A stretch of 5,131 nt of DNA from CAZOGW01 sp964579415 (lineage in GTDB: Bacteria; Actinomycetota; Acidimicrobiia; Spongiisociales; UBA5794): assembly GCA_964579415.1 (NCBI GenBank), contig CAZOGW010000177.1, forward strand, positions 1 to 5,131. The letters are read 5' to 3'. Under the pieces are notes generated by a model, which ran no database searches, had not been told where the DNA came from, and saw only the letters and a program-made list of their open reading frames with translations. Shown piece after piece: positions 1 to 5,050 of this stretch (within the stretch, counting starts at the first letter, position 1; each line of letters begins with the position of its first letter). The translations under genes and the position numbers were made by a program.

Positions 1-1361
1 TCGCCGGCGTTGAGCCCGATGTAGAACTGCTTCCCCGTCGGGTCGACGGAGATGCTGTAGGTACCGCCCACGCTCACCCCGAAATGCTCCGAGATGAGCG
101 GATCGAGTTCGATCAGCGTCTCTTCGGCGCCGGTTTCGGTGTCGACCGCGATGAGGGAGGCGCCCATCTCCCATGCGCTGCCGTGGGCGCCGGGGATGTA
201 GAAGAAACGCCCGCCGTTCGGATCGATCGGCATGGTGGAGGTGTAGCCGTGAGCCGGGCCGATCTCGCGCACGGTGCCGTCGGTCTCGAGGGCGAAGAAG
301 GTCGGCTGCTCGCGGGTGACGCCGTAGATGGTGCCGTCGGCGTCGGGACCGGTCGAGGCGCGGAAGGTGCCGCCAGGCAGGCCGCCGGAGACGACCTGTT
401 CGATCTCCTCGGTGGCCGGGTCGAAGCGGGCGATGCCGCCGTTCCAGCCTATGTAGGCGCGGCCCTGACCGTCGACGGCGATGGTGCGGTACCCGTCGTG
501 GGCGCCGTCGAAGGTCTCGAACGTCTTCTCGCCGGTGAAGGCGTCGTAGGCGACGAAGGCGCCGGTCTTCTGCCCGAAGGGGTCGGCGGGTTCGGCGTAG
601 ACCAGGCCGCCCTCCGGCCATGCCGCCATCGAGGCGGCGCCGTGCTCGGGCACCAGCACACCCATGCTGGCCACCGTGCGGCTCTCGGGGTCGATGCGCA
701 CCAGGTGGTCGCCCGTGTAGTTCTCGGTGTAGGCGAGGGAGCGCCGGGTGCCCCAGTAGGTGGAGGTGTACACCTCGCCGCAAGGCCCGGGGACCATGGC
801 GGCGTGGATCTTTCCGTACCCGTACTCGCCGGGTATGTGCCCGGCGATGGTTTGGGCGTCGGCGATCTCGGTGAGCGTGCCTGTGGAGGGGTCGTACTCG
901 TAGACGTACGAGTTGCCGTCGATGCCCTGGTGGTCGCCGATGGCGGAGAGGAAGCGCCCGTCGGGGAGGAGGATGCCCTGTCCCCACTGTGACCAGGGCC
1001 GCCCCGGGTGGTCGGGTCGGGGGTACATCACCGCCTCCACCCCGGGGGTGTCCGGCCCCGGCTCCTGGAGTGTCTCGACAGTGGCGGTCACCTCGGAGGT
1101 CCACGGGATGCCCTCCGGCGGCGCCGGGCAGTCCCCGGAACGTGCCACCGGCGGAGCGGCGGTGGTGGAACCTTCCGTGGCGGACGTGTCAGGAGCGTCG
1201 GTGCCGTCGGGCGCGTCGGGTGACGCGGCGGTGGTGGCGACGGTGGAGCCGCCGGGTGGGTCGGTGGCGCCCTCGGTCCCCGTGGCAGACGGCGACGAGC
1301 ACGCCGCCACCACAATCGCCACTGCGGCGATCATCCCCCCGAGTCGATGCAGCCGGGTCAT
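1..1361 (-). CDS. Secreted lipoprotein with a beta-propeller domain, C-terminus cut by window edge
   Basis: The reading frame is open from the ATG at 1361-1359 to the window edge, giving 453 full codons and no stop, so it is partial at its 3' end. Residues 1-20 form a short signal peptide (R3, H5 and R6, then a hydrophobic stretch). A VAAC lipobox places the lipidated Cys at 21, so the protein should be exported and anchored to the outer face of the membrane. Residues 22-77 are a Ser/Thr/Pro/Ala/Asp-rich linker. From about 125 on, blade-like units recur, each ending in a strand such as YVYEYDPSTG (152-161), LVRIDPES (220-227), FVAYDAFTG (269-277), IARFDPATE (310-318), FFALETDG (355-362) and LIAVDTETG (403-411); a seventh is cut off. 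This looks like an NHL/YVTN or quinoprotein-like propeller, but ligand and enzymatic role cannot be read. C78 and C194 could pair. The later Met at residue 10 would remove the positive n-region, so 1361 is the better start. It lies 28 bp after the transporter stop. Confidence 0.85.
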   Translation of the reverse strand, partial: MTRLHRLGGMIAAVAIVVAACSSPSATGTEGATDPPGGSTVATTAASPDAPDGTDAPDTSATEGSTTAAPPVARSGDCPAPPEGIPWTSEVTATVETLQEPGPDTPGVEAVMYPRPDHPGRPWSQWGQGILLPDGRFLSAIGDHQGIDGNSYVYEYDPSTGTLTEIADAQTIAGHIPGEYGYGKIHAAMVPGPCGEVYTSTYWGTRRSLAYTENYTGDHLVRIDPESRTVASMGVLVPEHGAASMAAWPEGGLVYAEPADPFGQKTGAFVAYDAFTGEKTFETFDGAHDGYRTIAVDGQGRAYIGWNGGIARFDPATEEIEQVVSGGLPGGTFRASTGPDADGTIYGVTREQPTFFALETDGTVREIGPAHGYTSTMPIDPNGGRFFYIPGAHGSAWEMGASLIAVDTETGAEETLIELDPLISEHFGVSVGGTYSISVDPTGKQFYIGLNAG

Positions 1362-1369
1362 CGCAGCGC

Positions 1370-1375
1370 AGCGTA
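1370..1375 (-). promoter_or_regulatory. Candidate -10 element for near-leaderless lipoprotein transcript
   Basis: On the minus strand this reads TACGCT (TANNNT), 8 nt before the lipoprotein ATG, inside the 28-bp gap after the transporter stop. No Shine-Dalgarno is present; the stretch further upstream is pyrimidine-rich (CCCCTCC). No clear -35 is seen. The spacing would start the mRNA one or two bases before the ATG. Read-through from the transporter is the alternative source of transcript. Confidence 0.4.
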
Positions 1376-1389
1376 CAGGCGGTGGTGCA

Positions 1390-3087
1390 CTACGGAGGGG
1401 TGGGAAGGTCTGTGGAGGGGGCGCTGAAGCTGCGGATGGTGGTGTCGGTGTCGTCGGTGATCTCCAACTCTCCGGGCCGGTCCTCGATCCCGGCCTTCTT
1501 GAGGGCCCGCCGTGGCTGGGGTTGGATGCCGGAGACGACGACCTTGATGCCGTGGCCGTTGAGGTGGGCGATGATCGACTCGAAGGCGATGAGGCCGGTG
1601 GCGTCGATGGCGGGGACGTCGTCAAGGTCGATGATGACGGTGTGTACGTCGCGGTCGACGGTGGTGAGGGCGTCGAGCGCCTTCTCGGCGGCGCCGAAGA
1701 ACAGCGGTCCGGCCACGTCGTAGTAGACGACGCCGGGAGCGAGGCCGGCCACGTCGTGCCCGTCGGGGCCGCCGATGAGCGTCGCTCCCGAGATCTCGAC
1801 CATGCGCTTCATGAACAGCATCGCCGCCAGCACGATCCCGATGGTGACGGCGACCACCATGTCGAAGAGGATGGTGAGGGCGAAACACACCACCATCACC
1901 AGCACGTCGCTGCGGGGGGCGATGCGCAGGATGCGGATGAAGTGGGGGGCGTCGCTCATGTTCCACGCCACCATGAGCAGCAGCGCCGCCATCCCCGCCA
2001 TCGGCAGGTAGCCGAGGAGGTTGGCGAACGCCAGCATCGCCACCAGCAGGAAGATGGAGTGGATGATGGTGGCGACCGGGGTGCGCCCGCCGGCCCGGAT
2101 GCCGGTGGCGGTGCGGGCGATGGCGCCGGTTGCGGCGAACCCGCCGAAGAAGGGCGCCACCACGTTGCCCAGCCCGAGCCCGACCAGCTCGGCGTCGGGG
2201 TCGTGGCGGCCCCCGGTCATGCCGTCGGCGACCACGGCGCACAGGAGCGATTCGATGGCGCCGAGGGCGGCGATGGCCATGGCGGTGGGGGCGATGTCCC
2301 GGAGCAGGTCGAGCGACAACCCGGATTCGCTCCAGGGAAGCCCCGGGGTGGGCAGCTCGGCGGGGATGCCGCCGAAGCGTGAGCCGATGGTGGCCACCTC
2401 GAAGCCGGCTGCGTCGAGCGCCACTCCGACCATGGCTGCCACCACCAGCGCGATCAGCGGTGCCGGCACCCGCCGGATCACCTTCGGCGCCAGCATCAGG
2501 ACGGTGATGGTGACCGCACCGACGAGGACGTCCTGCCAGCGGATGTCGGGGAGCTTGTGGACCAGGTCCTCGAGCCGTTCCCAGAGCCGCTCGCCTTCCA
2601 GCGTCCCGATGCCGAGCAGGTCGCCGAGTTGGAGGATGGCGATGACCACGGCGATGCCGGCGGTGAACCCGGTGGTGACCGGGTGGGGTACGAACTGGAT
2701 GAGCCTCCCCAGGCGGAAGGCGCCCATCAGCACCAGGATGAGTCCGGCCATGAAGGTAGCCAGCAGTAGTCCGCCGATCCCGTGGCGTGCCGTCAGCGGG
2801 GCGAGCAGCACCACGAAGGCGGCGGTGGGGCCGGTGACGGTGTGCATCGACCCCCCGGACACGGCGACGACGATCCCGGCGAAGATGGCGGTGAACAGCC
2901 CGTACTCCGGTGGAGCCCCGGCGGCGATGGCCAGGGCCATCGAGAGGGGGAGTGCCACCACGCCGAGGATGATCCCGGCGGTGGCGTCGGCCCGCAGGTC
3001 GCCCTTGGTGTACCCGCGCTTGCTGAGGGCTCGCATCGCGGTGGCGATGGCGAGGGGCGCGTCAGAGGTCACGAAGCGTTTGGACAT
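1390..3087 (-). CDS. SulP-family (SLC26-type) transporter with STAS domain, DauA-like
   Basis: This is a complete 565-residue inner-membrane secondary transporter. From about 36 to 429 there are many hydrophobic spans, consistent with the 12-14 helix SulP fold. N-terminal family motifs are clear: PPEYGL (59-64) and GPTAAF (86-91). LGAIESLLCA (275-284) carries an acidic residue, E279, in the core. The SulP signature spans 304-337 (GLGNVVAPFFGG, then GAIARTATGIRAGGRTP); G329 replaces the Asn usually found there. A cytoplasmic STAS domain follows at about 445-545, with IDATGL at 494-499, so the usual D-S/T-S/T-G site reads D-A-T-G, as in many SulP proteins. By recall, the closest pattern is E. 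coli DauA, an aspartate/fumarate/succinate transporter (ESLLCAVV.DGMTG, LLLMVAWNMS, GPLFF.AAE). Sulfate, bicarbonate or another anion remains possible, so substrate is open. The start at 3087 is supported by a -10-like hexamer 6 nt upstream. It lies 48 bp after the desulfurase-like gene and 28 bp before the lipoprotein, all on the same strand. Confidence 0.93.
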   Translation of the reverse strand: MSKRFVTSDAPLAIATAMRALSKRGYTKGDLRADATAGIILGVVALPLSMALAIAAGAPPEYGLFTAIFAGIVVAVSGGSMHTVTGPTAAFVVLLAPLTARHGIGGLLLATFMAGLILVLMGAFRLGRLIQFVPHPVTTGFTAGIAVVIAILQLGDLLGIGTLEGERLWERLEDLVHKLPDIRWQDVLVGAVTITVLMLAPKVIRRVPAPLIALVVAAMVGVALDAAGFEVATIGSRFGGIPAELPTPGLPWSESGLSLDLLRDIAPTAMAIAALGAIESLLCAVVADGMTGGRHDPDAELVGLGLGNVVAPFFGGFAATGAIARTATGIRAGGRTPVATIIHSIFLLVAMLAFANLLGYLPMAGMAALLLMVAWNMSDAPHFIRILRIAPRSDVLVMVVCFALTILFDMVVAVTIGIVLAAMLFMKRMVEISGATLIGGPDGHDVAGLAPGVVYYDVAGPLFFGAAEKALDALTTVDRDVHTVIIDLDDVPAIDATGLIAFESIIAHLNGHGIKVVVSGIQPQPRRALKKAGIEDRPGELEITDDTDTTIRSFSAPSTDLPTPP

Positions 3088-3093
3088 CGCTGC

Positions 3094-3099
3094 ATCGTA
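3094..3099 (-). promoter_or_regulatory. Candidate -10 element for leaderless transporter transcript
   Basis: The minus strand reads TACGAT followed by exactly six bases and then the transporter ATG. That puts the hexamer at -12 to -7 if transcription starts at the A of ATG, as in actinobacterial leaderless promoters. No convincing Shine-Dalgarno (only GGCAGG far upstream) and no TTGACA-like -35 are seen. It sits in the 48-bp gap between the desulfurase-like gene and the transporter. Confidence 0.5.
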
Positions 3100-3135
3100 C
3101 GCCTGCCTGCCATGGCCCCGATCCCGGGGACGGCG

Positions 3136-4503
3136 CTACACGGTGATGGCGGGATGGGGCCGCACCACCGCACCCACCGCCTCGGTGGCCCGCTCGACAT
3201 CCTCGACGGTGTTGTACATGTAGAAGCTGAGGCGGCAGCTCGCCGGCGGATCCAGCGCGAGGAAGCGGTGGGCCAGGGTGGCGCAGTGGCACCCGGCTCT
3301 CGCCTCGACACCGAAGCCGTCGAGCGCGGTGGCGAGTTGCGCCGGATTCCAGCCGGTGACGTTGAAGGCCACCAGAGGCGATCGGACCTCGCCCGCCGCC
3401 GGTCCGTAGATGGTGATGCCGGGCACCGCCGAGAGCCTTTCCATGGCCAGATCCGTCAGCCGCCTGGTGTGTGCCCCGATCCTTCCCATCGCCGCCGCGG
3501 CGGTGGCCCGGGTGATGCGGCGTTCGGTCCCGAACAGGGGTCGTGAGGAAGGGCCGGTGGCGAGATCGATCAGCAACCGGATCGCCTGCGCCGAGACGAT
3601 GGCTCCCAGGATGTTGGGTGTCCCCGCGGCGTACTTCCAGGGAAGGTCGCCGTACTCGACGTGATCGACGGAGACCTGACCCTCGGCGATCATGTCGCCG
3701 CCGTAGAGGAACGGGGGCAACTCCCTGAGCAGGTGTTCCCTGGCGTAGAGCACACCGACGCCGAACGGGGCGATGAGCTTGTGGAACGAGAACGAGAGGA
3801 AGTCGACGTCGAGCCGGGCGACATCGACCGGGGTGCTGGGGACGAGCTGCGCTGCGTCGACGAGGACCCACGACCGCAGCTCTCCGTTCGGTTGCCGGTA
3901 GCCGCTGGCGGCGGCGATGGCGGAGACGGCGCCGATCGGTGGCTTGGTTCCCAGGAAGTTGGAGGCCCCGGTGAAGCACACCAGCTTGGTGCGGGCATCG
4001 ACCAGCGAGTCGAGATGGTCCAGGTCGAGTTGGCCGGTGAGGGGGTCGAAACGGGCGATCCGGTATTCGACCGTGATGCCGAACCGGGGGAGGATCTCGC
4101 GGCACATGGCGTACCACGGCACGTAGTTGGAGTTGTGCTCCATCATGGTGACGACGACGTTGTCGCCGTCCCGGAACTGCGACATCAGCGAGTACATCAC
4201 CGAGTTGTGCGCCTCGGTGGCGTTCCGGTAGAGGACGATGCTGCCGCGGCCCTCCGCCCCGATGAAGTCGGCGATGGTGTCGTAGGCGCTCTCGAAGCGC
4301 GCCGTCGTCGTCATCGAAGCCGTCGACTGGCCACGGTGGACGTTCTCGTAGTCGCCGACGAGCGCGGCATACAGCTCGAGGAGCTCACGGGCAGGCTGGG
4401 TGCTGGCGGCGTTGTTGGTGACGGTGCGGCCCCGGTCGGCGAAGTCGAAGTGGCTGCGTACCTCGGCGACGTCGAACTCTGCGAGAGCGTCCCCCGACCT
4501 CAT
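3136..4503 (-). CDS. Class-V PLP-dependent enzyme, SufS-like cysteine desulfurase family
   Basis: This 455-residue cytosolic enzyme probably removes sulfur from L-cysteine to form a persulfide and alanine. Residues expected for the SufS group are visible: a substrate-side motif NNAAS (30-34), VHRG (55-58), EHNSN with H123, VDAAQ with D216 and Q219, the PLP-Schiff-base pair H241-K242 in SFSFHK, GTPN (294-297), R402, the catalytic-type Cys C407 in GCHCA (404-408), and R424 before YNT (430-432). It is about 50 residues longer than a typical SufS. Most of the excess is an Arg/Ala-rich insertion at roughly 314-345, between the large domain and the C-terminal small domain. The start at 4503 is chosen because it leaves ten residues before the FDV..VR N-terminal motif, overlaps the upstream 58-codon ORF as ATGA, and has TACGAT six bases upstream. 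The frame stays open upstream to 4935, but that sequence has no family similarity and runs into the tRNA. No SufE, SufBCD or NifU partner is in the window, so a different PLP reaction (lyase or epimerase of the same fold) cannot be excluded. Confidence 0.85.
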   Translation of the reverse strand: MRSGDALAEFDVAEVRSHFDFADRGRTVTNNAASTQPARELLELYAALVGDYENVHRGQSTASMTTTARFESAYDTIADFIGAEGRGSIVLYRNATEAHNSVMYSLMSQFRDGDNVVVTMMEHNSNYVPWYAMCREILPRFGITVEYRIARFDPLTGQLDLDHLDSLVDARTKLVCFTGASNFLGTKPPIGAVSAIAAASGYRQPNGELRSWVLVDAAQLVPSTPVDVARLDVDFLSFSFHKLIAPFGVGVLYAREHLLRELPPFLYGGDMIAEGQVSVDHVEYGDLPWKYAAGTPNILGAIVSAQAIRLLIDLATGPSSRPLFGTERRITRATAAAAMGRIGAHTRRLTDLAMERLSAVPGITIYGPAAGEVRSPLVAFNVTGWNPAQLATALDGFGVEARAGCHCATLAHRFLALDPPASCRLSFYMYNTVEDVERATEAVGAVVRPHPAITV

Positions 4504-4676
4504 CGACGGATCGTAGCCGCGAGGAGCCTCGCCATGCCTCGCATTCGCCTGGGCTTTTTCCGGTTCTGGGCGAAGCTGCGTCTCACCTGCTCCAGCCCCA
4601 CCATCTGGGTGGTGGCAGCGTGGAGCGGGACTGGCGCCACCGGGTCCGCCATCCGGCGCGTGGTGGGATCTTTCAT
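4500..4676 (-). CDS. Small basic hypothetical protein coupled to the desulfurase-like gene
   Basis: This is a 58-residue ORF of unrecognised family. In support, GGAGGAG lies 10 nt before the ATG at 4676-4674, and its TGA (4502-4500) overlaps the next gene's ATG as ATGA, the classic arrangement for translational coupling. By hand count, G+C by codon position is about 66% / 55% / 81%, the order expected for a real gene in a GC-rich genome. The product is strongly basic (14 Lys/Arg against 3 Asp/Glu), with a Pro-rich first third and a QNRKKPRRMR cluster at 37-46, which could bind nucleic acid or be disordered. There is no signal peptide, membrane span or Cys. A longer frame back to an ATG at 4874 exists, but that extension is low-complexity and lacks a ribosome binding site at normal distance. 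It could be a short regulatory ORF rather than a functional protein. Confidence 0.45.
   Translation of the reverse strand: MKDPTTRRMADPVAPVPLHAATTQMVGLEQVRRSFAQNRKKPRRMRGMARLLAATIRR
4510..4515 (-). promoter_or_regulatory. Candidate -10 element for leaderless desulfurase-like transcript
   Basis: The minus strand reads TACGAT, then six bases, then the ATG at 4503, the same geometry and same hexamer as before the transporter. No Shine-Dalgarno lies in the normal window for this ATG. No -35 match is seen at 16-18 bp, where a 14-bp palindrome sits instead. If active, it would make the desulfurase-like enzyme independently of the short upstream ORF. Confidence 0.45.
4519..4532. repeat. 14-bp palindrome just upstream of candidate -10
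   Basis: The sequence is gcgagg-ag-cctcgc: two perfect 6-bp arms around 2 bp, three bases upstream of the candidate -10 on the minus strand. Its position in the -35 to -10 spacer is where a repressor or activator dimer could sit. It lies inside the coding end of the 58-codon ORF, so coding constraint or chance could also explain it. Confidence 0.35.
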
Positions 4677-4717
4677 CGCGATCGGTCTCCTCCGTGATGC
4701 GACGGCAATCGCACCAC
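4673..4717 (-). CDS. Possible 14-residue GTG-started leader peptide
   Basis: The putative product is MVRLPSHHGGDRSR. GGAGGA at 4733-4728 lies 10 nt before the GTG at 4717-4715. The TGA (4675-4673) overlaps the ATG of the 58-codon ORF as ATGA, repeating the junction seen one gene downstream. There is no run of a single amino acid typical of classical attenuation; two adjacent His codons and three Arg are the only notable content. The Shine-Dalgarno and the GTG sit inside the loop of an 8-bp inverted repeat. It is short enough to occur by chance, and a GTG start weakens the call. Confidence 0.3.
   Translation of the reverse strand: MVRLPSHHGGDRSR
4687..4693 (-). promoter_or_regulatory. Ribosome binding site of the 58-codon ORF
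   Basis: The minus strand reads GGAGGAG, 10 nt from the ATG at 4676. It is the strongest Shine-Dalgarno that decides a start in this window and the main reason for choosing 4676. The surrounding ACGGAGGA is repeated 40 nt upstream before the GTG leader. Confidence 0.6.
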
Positions 4718-4739
4718 GAGAGTCGTTTCCTCCGTCGCA
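4698..4739 (-). promoter_or_regulatory. Long-loop inverted repeat in the 5' leader of the desulfurase-like gene
   Basis: Arms TGCGACGG (4739-4732) and CCGTCGCA (4705-4698) are perfectly complementary over 8 bp and enclose 26 nt. Inside the loop a small stem, ACGA-CTC-TCGT, can form just before the GTG. The outer stem buries the first Shine-Dalgarno and leaves the second one, for the 58-codon ORF, just outside. This could be a translational switch. No known riboswitch class is recognised. Confidence 0.35.
4728..4733 (-). promoter_or_regulatory. Ribosome binding site of the putative GTG leader
   Basis: The minus strand reads GGAGGA within ACGGAGGAAAC, 10 nt before the GTG at 4717. It overlaps one arm of the 8-bp inverted repeat (4732-4739), so pairing of the arms would hide part of it from the ribosome. 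Confidence 0.4.
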
Positions 4740-4757
4740 GATACCGCCAGTCGTCCA

Positions 4758-4792
4758 GGCCGTGTGCCGGTGATGCCGTTTGGCCGTGTGCC
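4758..4792. repeat. 11-bp direct repeat pair
   Basis: ggccgtgtgcc occurs at 4758-4768 and again at 4782-4792, a start-to-start spacing of 24 bp. It lies between the divergent tRNA promoter and the short upstream ORFs. Spacing slightly over two helical turns would put both copies on nearly the same DNA face, compatible with a tandem protein site, but no regulator is identified. Confidence 0.4.
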
Positions 4793-4800
4793 CCAAGGTC

Positions 4801-4822
4801 CTCCCGCCGTGCCCGGCGGGGG
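4801..4822. repeat. GC-rich stem-loop in the divergent intergenic region
   Basis: cccgccg (4803-4809) pairs with cggcggg (4814-4820) around a 4-nt loop, tgcc; a T-G and a C-G pair extend it to about 9 bp. No T-run follows on either strand, so it is not a canonical intrinsic terminator. It could be a tract-less terminator insulating the divergent units, or a leader structure on the minus-strand RNA. Confidence 0.35.
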
Positions 4823-4867
4823 AGCCGGTGGGCAGCCTGTCGGACGGTGGGCAGGGCAGCGGCGGCT

Positions 4868-4896
4868 TTGCCATAACGCACCGGCGTTCGTATCCT
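4868..4896 (+). promoter_or_regulatory. Sigma-70-like promoter of tRNA-Gln
   Basis: TTGCCA (4868-4873; 5 of 6 to TTGACA) and TATCCT (4891-4896; 4 of 6 to TATAAT) are separated by exactly 17 bp. The -10 ends 12 nt before the mature tRNA, giving a 5' leader of about five or six bases. It is the best-formed two-box promoter in the window and diverges from the desulfurase-like genes. Confidence 0.7.
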
Positions 4897-4908
4897 TAGA
4901 CGTGCCCT

Positions 4909-4980
4909 TCGGGGGTGGTGTAATTGGTAACACACCGGGTTCTGGTCCCGTCATTGGGGGTTCGAGTCCTCCCCCCCGAG
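4909..4980 (+). tRNA. tRNA-Gln (anticodon CTG)
   Basis: This is a complete cloverleaf of 72 nt. The 7-bp acceptor stem TCGGGGG/CCCCCGA begins with a U1-A72 pair, and the discriminator base is G. The D stem is GTGT/ACAC with loop AATTGGTA, and the anticodon loop TTCTGGT has CTG at 4942-4944. The T loop is TTCGAGT on a 5-bp stem containing one G-U. The first anticodon-stem pair (C4935 with T4951) is a mismatch. The 3' CCA is not encoded (CTC follows) and must be added by the nucleotidyltransferase. The CTG anticodon reads CAG. U1-A72 is known as an identity feature for GatCAB amidotransferase, fitting indirect Gln-tRNA synthesis. Confidence 0.95.
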
Positions 4981-5050
4981 CTCCGGAGTCGAACGAGCGA
5001 CAAGCCCGCTCGGCTCCCACGAGCCCCGCAGCTAAACTGCGTGGCTCCGC
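4981..5050 (+). other. tRNA-Gln/tRNA-Glu spacer with three small stem-loops
   Basis: The 70-nt spacer can form three consecutive hairpins: CGAGCG/CGCTCG (4994-5012, 6 bp, 7-nt loop), GGCTC/GAGCC (5012-5025, 5 bp, 4-nt loop; shares base 5012) and CGCAG/CTGCG (5027-5041, 5 bp, 5-nt loop). None is followed by a T-run. They may serve tRNA 3' processing or weak termination. Confidence 0.35.
5033..5038 (+). promoter_or_regulatory. Candidate -10 element for tRNA-Glu
   Basis: TAAACT (TANNNT) ends exactly 12 nt before the mature tRNA-Glu, the same distance as the tRNA-Gln -10 from its tRNA. No good -35 lies 16-18 bp upstream, so it may be weak, or tRNA-Glu may be co-transcribed with tRNA-Gln. It overlaps the third spacer stem-loop. 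Confidence 0.35.

Noticed and set aside
84..992. 302-codon open frame on the plus strand
   Set aside because: Antisense shadow of the lipoprotein gene; Gly/Val/Asp-rich with no domain, whereas the minus strand gives a clear signal peptide and propeller.
913..2382. 489-codon open frame on the plus strand spanning two genes
   Set aside because: It crosses the lipoprotein and transporter genes antisense, and its His/Gly/Asp-rich low-complexity product reflects GC-rich codons read backwards.
3116..3129. cccc-gatccc-gggg as terminator between the enzyme and the transporter
   Set aside because: Only a 4-bp stem and no T-run.
2021..3223. 400-codon open frame on the plus strand
   Set aside because: Ser/Pro/Ala/Met-rich translation with no fold, antisense to a well-recognised SulP gene.
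3062..4117. 351-codon open frame on the minus strand in another frame
   Set aside because: Arg/His/Pro-rich out-of-frame reading of the class-V enzyme gene.
3661..4773. 370-codon open frame on the plus strand
   Set aside because: Antisense to the class-V enzyme; the acidic, Val/Gly-rich translation mirrors its codons.
4677..4874. N-terminal extension of the 58-codon ORF to an ATG at 4874
   Set aside because: Pro/Gly/His-rich filler with no Shine-Dalgarno at normal distance; the ATG lies on the tRNA-Gln promoter.
4504..4935. N-terminal extension of the class-V enzyme
   Set aside because: The frame is open but has no family similarity, would overlap the tRNA-Gln gene antisense, and ignores the ATGA junction at 4503.
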